A DNA stretch of 64,000 nt from NCBI RefSeq assembly GCF_040954835.1, contig NC_090706.1, positions 32,125,148-32,189,147 of the forward strand. The letters are read 5' to 3'. The DNA is from Lepisosteus oculatus. Lineage: Eukaryota > Chordata > Actinopteri > Semionotiformes > Lepisosteidae. Shown one piece after another: positions 12,301 to 22,665 of this stretch; within the stretch, counting starts at the first letter, position 1, and the number at the start of each line of letters is the position of its first letter. The position numbers and the translations under genes were made by a program. The notes beneath the pieces were generated by a model. That model saw nothing but the letters and a program-made list of their open reading frames with translations. It did no database searches and was not told the DNA's origin.

Positions 12301-15300
12301 GTGCATTCATCTGTTTATGTTTTTGGAGACCTAGAATTCCTCTGAATTATTGTTCCAAATGTAATCATAAGATCTAAAATATATTAAACTAAATGAATGT
12401 ATAATTATACACAATGCTGCTATAATCCTGGAATACTGAAAGAAACCCTTAAAGTTACCAAGATTCCATTTCTTTTGGGGTACCTCTTGGCCAATTAGTG
12501 AGAATTCCTAAGTAAAAATTTCTCTCTCACCTCTAAAAAAGACTTAACTGTAACTATAATCCAAAACCCAAACCAGCCTGTCCTTAAATTGATCTCAGTT
12601 TCTTTATACTGATAGTCAGTAGCCACTGGATAATTTGTAATGGTTTTTAAATACTGTGCAACACTGAAAGACTGCCCACCTGGGATTTCTGTTTAATTAC
12701 ATGTCATCATTGTGATTCATCTATGAAGAGAAAATGTAAATGATTCAAAAGGGGTATCAGGCTGTCTGCAATGCAATGAAGAGTTTATACAGAAAGAAGC
12801 AAGGCAGGATTTCAGCTTGACCTCCACCACAGATGGGAAGGTTACTGTTGACAAGAACCAGGAGAGAGTGGGCAGGATCCAGGAGCTGAGGGAAGCCATC
12901 AGAGAGGAGCAGAGGAAGCGCAAAAATGCTGATCAGGGGTCAGGCCATCTACAGCATTGCAATGACCAGGTATCTAATGCCCTCTTCCCTTGGACTATTT
13001 TATAAGAAAGTGTTTGATGGAGATTATGCAATACTTGGCCAAACAGCATTACCATTGCTGGTTTCATCCTGAAATGTCTCCATTTGGATTACATGGCAAA
13101 GCCCTTGTATCTCACTGTATGACCTTGGCCCACTGACATGGTTTATTTCCATGTTTTATATAACTACTGTGAGAAAGGCATACGGCAGCAACATCCAAAT
13201 ATAAAGATGCAGCACATTCTTTCATCCCATAAAGTAGCCTTTTCAAGGTTTTCATCTTCGCAAAAGCAGGAGATTTCAAGTAACTTTCAAAATGTAGTAG
13301 TAAAAACAAAATAGAAAATGAAAGAATTCAAATTAAAGGTTACTATCTCGAGGAAGGGAATAAAAACCAGTAGGTGAAGGGGTAGTCTCCATGGTCTTGT
13401 TTTTGGCAGCCCTGAATTAAAGGCTAGTATAGAAAATACTGAAAGATAATCTCTAAAAATTAACAGATGGAAAGCATATAATTTTCTAATAATTGCCTTG
13501 CAGTGTAAATATGACGTAGTATGAAGAATATGATTCCTATGCGCAGATACAAACAATAAAAGAAAACTGAACAAATACTTTTGTTTCACCCTTCAGAAAT
13601 AGTCTACCGTAATAACTGGGCTAAATTATTACCTTTAGTATTAAGCTTCTTAGATTTGTTTTAAATTGTCAACAACTCATTTTCTGTTAGGCAAATGATT
13701 CTTGTGACAAAATGTCTGACGCGGAGCTGGAATATAGCCAGGCTCTGAACAGGAGGAGACGACTGAAGGAGGAACATGGTGATCTAATTCACAAGGAACT
13801 GCTGAAGATGGAACAGGAGCTGGAGGCTGAGAAGGTGACAGGGATGTTCAGTGTGCATGTTAGTGGACACTCCTTAGGAAACAATTAAAGGGGAACTGCA
13901 ACGTTATTTTTACATTTCGGGGGTTAGAAAGAATCATCATTGATGAGTGCATTTCAAACCACAATAAAAGTAAAAGGTCCACAGTAAGTTGTAAAACCTT
14001 CAATTTACGTCACAAAATTGAGAAACTTTCCAAGTATGTGCAGTGCCATATTCTGAGATTCAGAACAAGGCAACCAAACATCTGGTGATTTGATGCAGCT
14101 CTGTCTGTTACATTGTAGGCAGCAGGGAGAGCGCCTCCTGCTGGCCCCACTTACACCTCTTCCAGCAGCAACCTTAGCTTTCCCAGGAGATCTCCCACCC
14201 AGGCACTGGCCAGGCTCACACCTGCTGCGCTTCAGTGGCTTGCCAGTTGTGAGTTACAGGGTGATATAGCAGCTGGTTTTGAACCAGCTTGCAAAAGCAT
14301 GAGTCCTGAGGGTTGCTGTCTCTGTCATGTGCAGGACGAAGGCCAGGCCGTGGAGGTGCGGCGCTTGGACAGAGAGCGGGAGATCCTGGTGTTGCAGCTG
14401 GAGGCACTACGGAGAGAGAAGGCCGAGGCAGAGAAAGACCTGGAGGCTTACCACCACAGACGCATTCAGGAAATGGACTCACTCCAGGCAGAGAGCCTTC
14501 AGGTCAGCAGGTGTCAGAACACCCGAGTGTTTTGCAGTTATCTGTCCAAGAAAAGATAGATAGAAGACCTATCCCTTCTAATAGATTAAAATTAAACACT
14601 ACAAGGATCTACAGTTTTAACCTGTTTTACAGGGATTTAATCCCTTATAAACCAATAAACTGGGGGAAGCCTAAACAGTGAAGTTTAGAGAAGATACGTT
14701 TCTGTCTTATGTTTCTAATGTATTTTTTATTATTATGTAAATGTAAGACACAACAAGGATAGTTTTCAGTTGTTTGGTTGGCATGCTGTCAATTTGGATT
14801 AAATCCTGATTACAAACTACAGTATGTTTGCTTAAACCGGTTCCTGCATTTAGGTTTTTCGAGCCTTTCGAGAGGTTTTTGAGGACCAGGTAGAGACCCT
14901 GGAGAAGCGCTATCGTGGCCTGTTGCTGGAGGTCATTCAGGACGCAGTGTACCTATCAACTAGGAACCAGGAGCTGGAGGCAGAGAACAAGCAGCTCGAA
15001 CAGGGTGAGACAAGTCAAAGAGGCCGTAACACTTTTTAAGGGTAGAAAATTTCAACATGTAGAGAATACTAACCAAAAAAAGATTTCAGCATGCTTCCTG
15101 TCTTTCGGTAGATTTAGTATGATTTGTTACAGAAGGCTTACAGAATTTTATAATGTGAATCCAGGAATGAGTCTTAAATCACAGCAGTGTATAATTTGCA
15201 CAAACTACACATGTAGCTTGATGGCTGTACTTGTGTTGTGAATTATTATTATTTGTATTCTTCTTCTTTCTTGTTAGTACTGTAAAATATTCCTTCTGAA

Positions 15301-15495
15301 AAAAGCACAGGTGATGGTGCTAACCATGATCCTATAGCGTGATGAACATGGCCTTTTTTACTGAGGATTTACTGGAGTAACTTCAGGTTTTCTATTTTTA
15401 TTCACTTAGCACTGGCAAAACACAGAGATGCTCTTACTGTTGAGAGAGGCCTTAGGAGAGCCCAGCAACATCACCGGGAAACTGCCTCACTGTGA
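6392..15495 (+). CDS. Divergent kinesin-motor-like protein with C-terminal coiled coils (19 coding exons, 694 aa)
   Basis: Coding exons: 6392-6406, 6989-7040, 7115-7150, 7619-7695, 8089-8136, 8262-8396, 8870-8944, 9251-9333, 9539-9649, 9902-10030, 10122-10252, 10988-11199, 11540-11605, 12065-12191, 12731-12969, 13691-13834, 14335-14502, 14854-15004, 15410-15495. All splice phases agree, giving one 694-residue frame with MDSGD as the first codons and TGA at 15493. Residues about 1-320 follow the kinesin motor order. SGYSWNVLVAGTHRSGKE (P-loop, about 93-110) stands for GYNGT-xx-AYGQTGSGKT, ISRCSSLYSI (about 209-218) for the SSRSH switch I, LQVFDLAGG (about 240-248) for DLAGSE, and ALHGNCYNVLLYCIKP for the ALGGN-xx-CxSP strand. 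The catalytic Thr of the P-loop is Glu, SSRSH is lost and DLAGSE ends GGA, so ATP-driven movement is doubtful. Residues about 370-694 are rich in E/K/Q/R heptads, hence coiled coil. I do not recognise a named family member, and the start codon is the least certain point. Confidence 0.75.
6763..6960 (+). mobile_element. Short palindromic retroelement insertion with 15-bp target-site duplication
   Basis: Two 78-bp arms (6763-6840 and 6845-6922) are inverted repeats with about two mismatches around a 4-base centre. An unpaired tail (6923-6960) follows, ending CCCACCTGA. The insertion is flanked by identical ACATATATTGACATA at 6748-6762 and 6961-6975. Single-arm relatives lie at 46696 and 59866. 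Fixed 3' end, variable 5' end, long duplications and no poly(A) suggest a retroelement of Penelope-like type; the class is inference. It sits in intron 1 of the kinesin-like gene. Confidence 0.75.
8401..8495 (-). repeat. SINE 3' tail fragment
   Basis: (AAT)n followed by ACTTTATTTTATATAGCGCC and CTCAAAGCGCTTTACAGG. This is the inverted tail shared by the window's SINE families, here right after the donor site of exon 6 of the kinesin-like gene. Confidence 0.6.
10320..10625 (+). repeat. SINE3-like copy, 5' truncated
   Basis: Shares the SINE3 order: GGTCATTAAAAATCCCAGAGC, CCCGGCCAAATTTCCCTTCGG, TGATAGCTGATGCGTGATGAG, CATCATCCAGGTGGAG, GGAGGGGAGTC and GTGTCCAGAAAAGAGCTGTA, with an ATT-rich end. 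It lies in the intron after exon 11 of the kinesin-like gene. Confidence 0.65.
14100..14285 (-). repeat. SINE3-like 5S-derived head
   Basis: Reads as the reverse complement of the family's 5S-like head. It has CTTCCAGCAGCAACCTTAGC, AGATCTCCCACCCAGGCACT and GGCCAGGCTCA, then CAGTTGTGAGTTACAGGGTG and ATATAGCAGCTGG, which resembles the 5S internal region. It ends about 50 bp before the acceptor of kinesin-like exon 17 (14335). Confidence 0.65.
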
Positions 15496-15952
15496 CAGGG
15501 AGAGGAAGATCTGCTTTCATGCGCACAGTGGGGCTAATTCAATTGATCTGGCATTCAAAATGTCAACTGAGGGAAAGGAAAAAAGCAACACAGTGCGTAA
15601 TACCCATGGAGGAGGATACAAATTGACAGGATTCAGTTCTCTGTTATCACAGCACTGTATTTGATTATATCCAGAACTGGTAAGCAGTTCATGTCTCATG
15701 TGTCCACATACTGAAAGTTCTTTATGTGTCTGGATGTTGAAGTTACTCCATAGATGAATACTGAAATCGTGCAAATGACTTACCAGCCCGATTCCTACAC
15801 TGGTTTCCTCTATGAAAGAAAATAATAACATCTGACGTAAGAATTTTGAATAATACATCAAACCTGAAAATTTTAATCCTTTCCCACGGAGTCGGAACTG
15901 TAAAATAATTCAAACAAGAACAAGTGAAAAGCATATATATTTAATTGAATGA

Positions 15953-15958
15953 AATAAA
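15953..15958 (+). terminator. Candidate polyadenylation signal of the kinesin-like gene
   Basis: AATAAA 458 nt after the TGA, followed by a T-rich stretch with TTTGTTTTATTCC. It is the first clear signal on the + strand after the stop. Confidence 0.45.
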
Positions 15959-16254
15959 GCATCCTTTTAATTACCTTTGTTTTATTCCTGCTTTCTTAAA
16001 GCATAGCTTGTTATTTAAATGACCTTTGTTTCAATACAGAAGCAAAGCCTACAAGGACTGTCATATCCATTTGCAAATGAGAAGGGAACTTGACATTGGT
16101 TGAAGTGTCTCTTAACAAATTGGAGAAAGTTCGTGTTTATGTTTTGTCATTGGTCAGAACAGACCCAGGAATATTGTTCCAAGGTTAACTTTTCTCAAAA
16201 AATGTTTACAAGAGTAAGACATCTCATTTATTTTAAGGAAGTAGTGTATATCAG

Positions 16255-16530
16255 AAGGGGAGCACAGTGGCTACCATTGTTGCCAGGGGCCCTGGGTTTA
16301 ATTCTGGATGTGTGTATGTTCTCCCAGTGTTTGTGTGGGTTTACTTCATGTGTTCTATTTTTTTCTCGCAGTCCAAAGATCTTCTTGTAGGTTACTGGCT
16401 TCTTGGAAAACTGGATCCTGGTGTAAGTGTGTGTCTGTATTTGTGTCTGTCAGCCCTGCAATGGACTGGTGTACTGTTCAGGGTGTACCCTGCCTTGCAC
16501 CAATTGCTTGCTGGGATATGCTCCTTTAGA
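16255..16530 (+). repeat. tRNA-derived SINE, near full length
   Basis: Starts GGGGAGCACAGTGGCTACC (A-box side), then GGGTTTAATTCTGG (B-box-like). The body follows in family order: TTTGTGTGGGTTTACTTC, GCAGTCCAAAGATC, GTAGGTTACTGGCTTCT, CCCTGCAATGGACTGG and TTGCTTGCTGGGATATGCTC. It fills part of the spacer between the kinesin-like gene and the convergent SLC35A4. Confidence 0.8.
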
Positions 16531-17075
16531 AAATATGTACACTTTATATGCAACTCAAATAAAAAAATCAAATACCGAAAGAACTGTAAATAGCACTTTA
16601 TTTATTAGCAGAGCCCTTAACAAAAATAAAGCAGTTCTGAAGGCCAAACAATATGGTAAAGCATATGGAAACTGCATTTAGACAAGTCATGGACTTATGA
16701 TGTTTGAGACAAAAGAAGGCAACTCAAACAATATGCAATGAATATGGCATGTAACAGTCACTGAGACATCCTACAATTTCAGAATAACAAAAATATGATT
16801 GGCTTATTGTCTGGAAACTGATGGTAAAGATGCTTAAGAGTATCAAATAAAACACAATTCAGACCCAAGGTAAAAGCACCATCTTCATGAAAAGTCATAA
16901 ACAAAGTCATTACAAAAACAAAGAATCCTCTTGAACTTTGGCAATCAAATGAAACTGTATTTCCTTGGGATTTTTCCAAACCACTGTTTAAAAAACAATA
17001 GTTTGCTAAGGTGCTGCTATAATCTCGACTGGTCTTACCCAAGTCTACTTTGAAATGCTTTGGACGTCAGGCTTT

Positions 17076-17081
17076 TTTATT
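17076..17081 (-). terminator. Candidate SLC35A4 polyadenylation signal
   Basis: AATAAA on the minus strand (TTTATT in the given strand), 417 nt past the SLC35A4 stop codon. A further TTTATT near 16600 is an alternative. Confidence 0.35.
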
Positions 17082-17497
17082 GCACCTCAAATTTGTGACT
17101 CCTACCAGGAATAAAGGACGAAGGATGTTTCTTCAAGCCAAGCTCCAGTTTGCAAACTGAGTCCCAAAACTAAGTATGTACTCCCATTTGAAATATCTGT
17201 CCTGGCTTGATAAAGTCATCAGATGATAATCACTAGATTCCTTGAAATGTTGGCACATAATTGGCTTAGTGCTACTGGCGATATGACAGGGATTAGATCC
17301 TCCATTGCCTTCTCTTCTCTTTCCATTTGCTTGTGGTGAAATCAGTGAGGCACACACCTTCATTTGGCCTGAGCCACCTTTATGTTGTTGGTACTTGAGG
17401 TGTATGGAAAAATAGTTTCATGGGTGGGAAGGTCAGAGAAGTCCATCAGTATTGCCCCATCTTGTTCTTGAACTAAAAACATCGGGATAGCTTTTGC

Positions 17498-18469
17498 TTA
17501 AGCATGGTAGTACAAGTAAATGGCCAGACCAATCAATACAACTGAGACAAAGAAAAGAGGTGTGAGCTGGAGACTGAATAGGGAAACAGAAAGCACTGCG
17601 TTCACAAGCATGGAGCAAGAAATGACAAAGAGGCGTGTGATGTTACTACTGTGTTTCATGACAAGGGACATGAACAGGCCATTCAGTGCCTGAGTTGTCA
17701 CAATCAGCCAAACCACCCAAGAATACCCCTCAAAGAACCCAGGGCCAGCATTGGTAAAGTGGGCACAGCAATTCACTGCCACTCCAAACACATAGAGAAA
17801 GAGATTCTGTAAGTTCAGTGGCAGTCGCTGAGTCTTCAGAATAAGCTCAGTGTAGACAGCAGCCAAGCCAGACACAAAGCAGTATGAGAGAACTAAAACA
17901 AGACCCAGGACACTGATATGAAACTGTGTTCCTACTACAGCTTCCCCTTTTTCTTCCTCAGTGTGATCCAAGCTGCTGTATGTATGGCACACTCCAGCCA
18001 TCATAAGCAAACAGACTGCCCACCACTGGACTGGCAGTAGGTGTTTGTTTAGAAAGAGGCTATACAGCAGGGCAGTGGAGATAATCTTCAGGTTGCTCAA
18101 GACTTGGAATGTGCTAGGATCCATGTAGAGCTGCATATAGACCACCAAATTATTATTGATTGCGTACAGCACTGCTGGAAAGGCATAAGGAACCATGTGG
18201 CCCCAGGAAAGAGTGACTTGTAGGGAGTGCAAATCCTGGATCAATAGCAGCCCCAAGGAGATCAAGAGCTTGGTTACCTCAATCAGCACCACACAGGATG
18301 AGGGGCTAAAGGGGACTTTACCATCGACTTTACAAAGCGTAATCAGGGGGGCATGAGAGCCATAGATAAAGACAGAAAAAACAAGAAGGAATAGCCATCC
18401 AGTTTGTGTGAACCTGCTTTTTTGCTGAGTAGAGACATCCAAAGATCTCACTTTTTTAATCACAATCAT
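17498..18469 (-). CDS. slc35a4: SLC35A4, nucleotide-sugar transporter family protein
   Basis: One uninterrupted 323-codon frame, close to the 324 residues of human SLC35A4. The SLC35A family comprises Golgi nucleotide-sugar antiporters with ten membrane helices. For A4, transport of CDP-ribitol has been proposed, so the substrate here is inference. The protein starts MIVIKKVRSLD with a short cytosolic head. Hydrophobic helices follow, starting with TGWLFLLVFSVFIYG. Family landmarks include VLIEVTKLLISL, LYAINNNLVVYMQLYMDPS and FQVLSNLKIISTALLY in the first half, and TQALNGLFMSLVMKHSSNI and GLAIYLYYHA in the second. The start codon has A at -3. This ORF lies about 980 nt downstream of the microprotein ORF on the same strand, so initiation after a long leader is expected. 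Neighbour APBB3 is also its neighbour in human 5q31. Confidence 0.95.
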   Translation of the reverse strand: MIVIKKVRSLDVSTQQKSRFTQTGWLFLLVFSVFIYGSHAPLITLCKVDGKVPFSPSSCVVLIEVTKLLISLGLLLIQDLHSLQVTLSWGHMVPYAFPAVLYAINNNLVVYMQLYMDPSTFQVLSNLKIISTALLYSLFLNKHLLPVQWWAVCLLMMAGVCHTYSSLDHTEEEKGEAVVGTQFHISVLGLVLVLSYCFVSGLAAVYTELILKTQRLPLNLQNLFLYVFGVAVNCCAHFTNAGPGFFEGYSWVVWLIVTTQALNGLFMSLVMKHSSNITRLFVISCSMLVNAVLSVSLFSLQLTPLFFVSVVLIGLAIYLYYHA

Positions 18470-19448
18470 TTTTAGAAGTCAGTATACACATCCACACTAC
18501 CTATAAAACACTGTGATAGTGGTTTCAACCAGTTAAGGCTTAATATTTTTTTCTTCAGCATAAGCTTCCATAATACCAAAATACTGATAATCTAAACATG
18601 CACTCAACCCAGTAGAAGGAGTCTTTAAGACCTTTAGCTAGCCTTTAAGACCTTTTAAGTTAAAAAGGTGGGTTTGATTGAGAACTTACTACAGCAGTAA
18701 AACAAACTTGTTTAGACTTTTTGCACTGTTCTTTGCATCTCAGTTATTAACCATGTCTCATTAGAAAAAACAAAACCCAGTAGCCCCGCTAACTGGCTGA
18801 CGCCATGTAACAAAAACATACAAATCCTGACTTGTGTAAAGAAATGAGCTTGACAAAATGGAAAGTTCAATTACCATTACACAGTAAAAGCCTTTTGAAA
18901 CTCCCCAGTGTGCAACAATTCGTTTGTAAAGTCTTATGAGATGATCTATTCAATCTGCTTTGTACTTTTGTCCAGCTATTCAAAACAGTGATTCCAATAA
19001 CAAACCAACATTGCTGCTCCCCTGTACAGAAGTTAGATTCATGATAAATTAGGCTGCACTGGGCAACATCTTTAAGGCAATTCAATTCTTAAAAGTCAAA
19101 CCACCCAAACTGTATTCTTGCATAAGCACTTTAAAAAAGTTCTTACAAAGGAATTAACATAGGTCTAAATTATTGCCCTGTAGAAGAACTATTGCACTTT
19201 CTGAAGATCAGCTTTACAGTATGATTTGGACCCTGATTTCTAAGTTTTTGCCATGCATTAGCCCACAAAGCTTCCATGCTGTGCCCTAGAATGGACTGCA
19301 CCCCTCCAAGTAATATATCAAAGCATTATTCAGTTTGAAGGAAATAGAAAACAGGTGTCCTCCAGAAATAACTTTGGTTGGGGACCCTTTCTGGAGTGGA
19401 GGAAAAGGCATGGCATGTGCCAGCCCTCTGCAGAAGGACCTCTCCTGG
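18470..19448 (-). other. Inter-cistron leader between microprotein and SLC35A4 ORFs
   Basis: This stretch, which would be mRNA sequence between the two ORFs, is AT-rich. I saw no repeat and no convincing splice acceptor just before the SLC35A4 ATG, so the two ORFs are probably in one exon. How ribosomes reach the second ORF (leaky scanning, reinitiation or an alternative promoter) is not visible. Confidence 0.5.
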
Positions 19449-21907
19449 TCAGTTGGGCCCTTTCTTCATGGAATTGAAGTAGTCCTTAATGGATTTTTCT
19501 ATGTTGGGCACATCATAGTTCTGCGCGGCAAAGATTCCCGTGAAGGTTCCTACAAGCACCCCTAGCACAGCAGAGGAGCGGAGCTTAGCTACCACATAGC
19601 CGGCCAGGAACCCCTTCAAAAATGGAGATGCCAGCAAGCTCCCTCCCTAAAAAATGAAAACAACAGTGTTGGAAATCAGCAGTTTTCCTTGATCAACTGC
19701 GTCTGGTTGAGAATGCGGTCTCGGGAGAATGGAAAGTGCTTACTGGTTCTGACTTCTATTTTAGTTCATTTTAAGAGCTGGTTTTGATTAACTCCTGGAA
19801 AATGATGTGACAATTGAAGCTTACAATGGTTTCTAGCAAAGTCTTTTAAACTTAACCTCCCATTACCTATGGTGTGAAAGTGATTTAAAAAACATGTGGA
19901 GTTCAATTATATATAATCTCCAATGGTACTGGATTAGATGCACGGATGAAATAGAGAACAAATAGTTACCTGTGGTATTCCTGCTTGCACTTCGCTTTCC
20001 ACTCGTTTTTGGATATCCTCCAGCTGATCTTTGAGCTGAGCAAGGTCCTTCAGCTTCCTCAGAGGATCCTGCAACAAATCCATTTCAGCCAGGTGAGCTC
20101 ATGTGCACTTAAACCGGGGACTGTACCCGAAGACACCCACTAACATACAAAATATCCCCCAGAAAATAACATGCTTAATGCAGGCCTGCAGAAGCTAATA
20201 CCAGAATGCATTTGTATCAGGTTTACTCAAAAAATATCACAAGTAACTGTTCCTGAGTTCAGAAACCCCCCCCAAAAAATGACATTTACATTTTAATGTA
20301 TCACATTTTGATAAGCTTAATAAATTAAATCTTTTTTTGTCAACTTCCACAAACCAAACATTCACCCCCTTCCAATTCTTTGAATTTCCCTCCCTGGCAC
20401 CACAAGAAGTTTGCTATCCCACAGGTCTTCACAAGTGCTGAATCACTTTACCATGTTCCTCCTCATTCATTTGTTTCAGTACACAGTTGCCTCATTTCAA
20501 AAGAAGGCTGGAGAATATATGTACTACATTAAGATATACATACTTTTGTAAAGACATGCATTCATTTGTAAAACAGTACATATAGAAAGAAAAAAAAAAG
20601 AAAGGCCCCAGACAAGAGGAAGGCATCTGTAAAACGGACCTTTGATGACTAACACCTAATCACAGGGCACATTTTATTGTGTAGTTTTGACACTTATTTC
20701 ATATGCTTTGTCACACAACCAGCAAGAGAGATTGACTTAAGGAAGAAAGTACATGCATAGAGGCAATAGCTTACCAAACACAATTCAACAACAATGAACA
20801 GAACTGCTAGGAAGAAAAATAAGTTCGCCAACCACATTCTGAAAAAGGTCACTTCAAGGACATCTGATAAAAACTGCACCGAACCACAAGAAAATGTCCC
20901 TTTGTGTATCTGCATTAAAAATATGGTATTATTATGCCTACTTGGGTCTTCCACAATTTTAAGAGCTGGAAATCCTACAGTACAAAGTATGACTTCCTAC
21001 AACGTTCAGAACTAATCTACATGTACTCAGGTTTCACTGTTTTGTTTTGGCTTGGTTTAAAACAACATGTGAAAGATTTCGTAGGGAGGAAAAAAAGACA
21101 ACGTTTGCAAGCCATTTTACTGTTAAGGTTATTAAGCTCGATTTTTTTAAATTACTGAATAGGACTACGAAAAACATGCTTACTTTTTCTAACTAATGTT
21201 TAATGTAATACAGTTTCTAGGGTGATCTTCTCTTGTGGTATACCACAGAAGGAATGCGAATCGCAATTACGTTCAAATGGTGAGTATTAAGTCATCGGGC
21301 GTGGTTCAACGTTTACTTTTTTTCGTTCACAAATTCGGTTTTTCCTGTCACCACAGCGCATGCACCAGTACTACTGATCTCAAAACATATATTTAGTCTG
21401 CAACCACTAGATTTAGACGAAAACAGATTTATTGTTAATCTTTCACCGGTACAATATTTAACAACAATACAGCAGGTACTGAAGTATTATCTACTATTGA
21501 TTACACAGGTCTGCACAGGGAAGCTCAAAGTGTCGGTGAAATATAATATAGTATAATCATTGTATTCGTTTTCCTATGCATAACCATATGCGTTCTCCTG
21601 TACAAATGTAAACAATCCAGTATTGCAGCCCATTAAATGACTGAATGAAACAAGTAGGCATAACCCGTCCATACTCAAGGTAGTGCAACCATTTAGGGTC
21701 TATTAAAGGCATGAGAAAGACGATACGTGTTAAATATATGTCCCAAAATGGCTGAAATAAAGTTAGAATTTCCTCTGTTTTACACAAAACAGCCGCGTCC
21801 CATTACACAAATGCCTGTGAACTTAATCGTTATAAAACAAAATACACTGCACTAACATAAGGGAATTATTTTAATCCAAAACACACACTCACCTTGTCTT
21901 CCGCCAT
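19449..21907 (-). CDS. slc35a4: SLC35A4 upstream ORF: conserved SLC35A4 microprotein (103 aa, 3 exons)
   Basis: Coding exons on the minus strand: 21893-21907 (MAEDK), 19970-20068 (33 codons) and 19449-19646 (65 codons plus stop), all joined in phase 0 with GT-AG borders. The 103-residue product has the same length as the human SLC35A4 upstream-ORF protein, reported as a single-pass protein of the inner mitochondrial membrane. Order: acidic start MAEDK; an amphipathic coiled-coil stretch (LAQLKDQLEDIQKRVESEV, residues about 14-32); a membrane segment FLKGFLAGYVVAKLRSSAVL then GVLVGTFTGIFAA (about 46-79); and a polar tail ending MKKGPN. The start has strong context (AACATGG). This ORF precedes the transporter ORF on the same predicted mRNA, so the locus is bicistronic. 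Exon sharing is inferred from order and strand, since no transcript can be seen here. Confidence 0.93.
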
Positions 21908-22100
21908 GTTAGCTCGTCACAAGGGAATCCCTGGGATAGGAAACTGACATCTCGTTAACTGGGGAGACTGGTTTAGTCTGGATGGATTGTGTTTTGTACT
22001 CTGTGCACGATTAGTTATCCTTATGTGCAGGCGTAGAGTTGTTGCAGTGTGAGTATTGGTCATATGTGCGGGTGAAACGCAGGGCGAGTACATGTCTGGG
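21908..22100 (-). promoter_or_regulatory. Likely SLC35A4 5' UTR and promoter region
   Basis: DNA immediately upstream of the MAEDK exon. It is slightly richer in CG than its surroundings (GTCACAAGGG, GTGCGGGTGAAACGCAGGGC), without a TATA box. Assigned by position only. Confidence 0.35.
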
Positions 22101-22489
22101 GCTCGGTATTGAATTCAATATAGAATAGAATTCAATTCAATGAATTTAAAGCAGAATTGCATTTCTTTTTTTACATTTAATCGTATTATTGTACAAAAAC
22201 ATACATACCGGATGCCGTTGACTAGGTATGCAGACCAAATTTTAGGTACAAAGCAGAAATATAGTAGTATTTTGAGGGAGAATGCAAATAAAATGTGTCG
22301 AAGTGCAAAAAAGCATGTAAGAAATTTTGAAAAAAAGGATAAAATATTCCAAAGTGAAAAAAAGGATATTTTAAAGCTAGTAAAATTCTATTGAAAACCC
22401 ACTTGAAAACTTAACATACATTAATCTTCTAACAGTTTCATTCAATTTAGGGTCGCAGTGGTTATTCGTACTGTGTAACAGATTTATGG

Positions 22490-22665
22490 GAGGGCGATAC
22501 GGTGGCGCGATGGTAATATTGCCGCTTTGCAGACCTGGGCTGCTACCTGCATTCTCTCCACTGGGTGCTCCAGTTTCCTCCTATAGTCCAGAGACACACT
22601 GGAAGGTTAATTTGCTTTTAGGATAATTTTATACCCTGGTGTGAGTGTGTGTGCCCTGCAAAAAT
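22490..22665 (+). repeat. tRNA-derived SINE, truncated
   Basis: GGGCGATACGGTGGCGCGAT, CTCCAGTTTCCTCCTATAG, TCCAGAGACACACTGGAAGG and CCTGGTGTGAGTGTGTGTG follow the tRNA-SINE order. The 3' half is cut off by the SINE3 material that follows. Confidence 0.65.

Noticed and set aside
14100-14285. Possible 5S rRNA gene
   Set aside because: Only parts of 5S are present, with many changes and SINE sequence attached. It is a SINE3 head, not a gene.
14313-14681. 122-codon ORF overlapping kinesin-like exon 17
   Set aside because: It is out of frame with the phase-consistent exon and has low-complexity R/G-rich content. It is a shadow frame.
22140-22394. 84-codon lysine/asparagine-rich ORF upstream of SLC35A4
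   Set aside because: The composition is explained by AT-rich DNA, and no homologous motif is seen.
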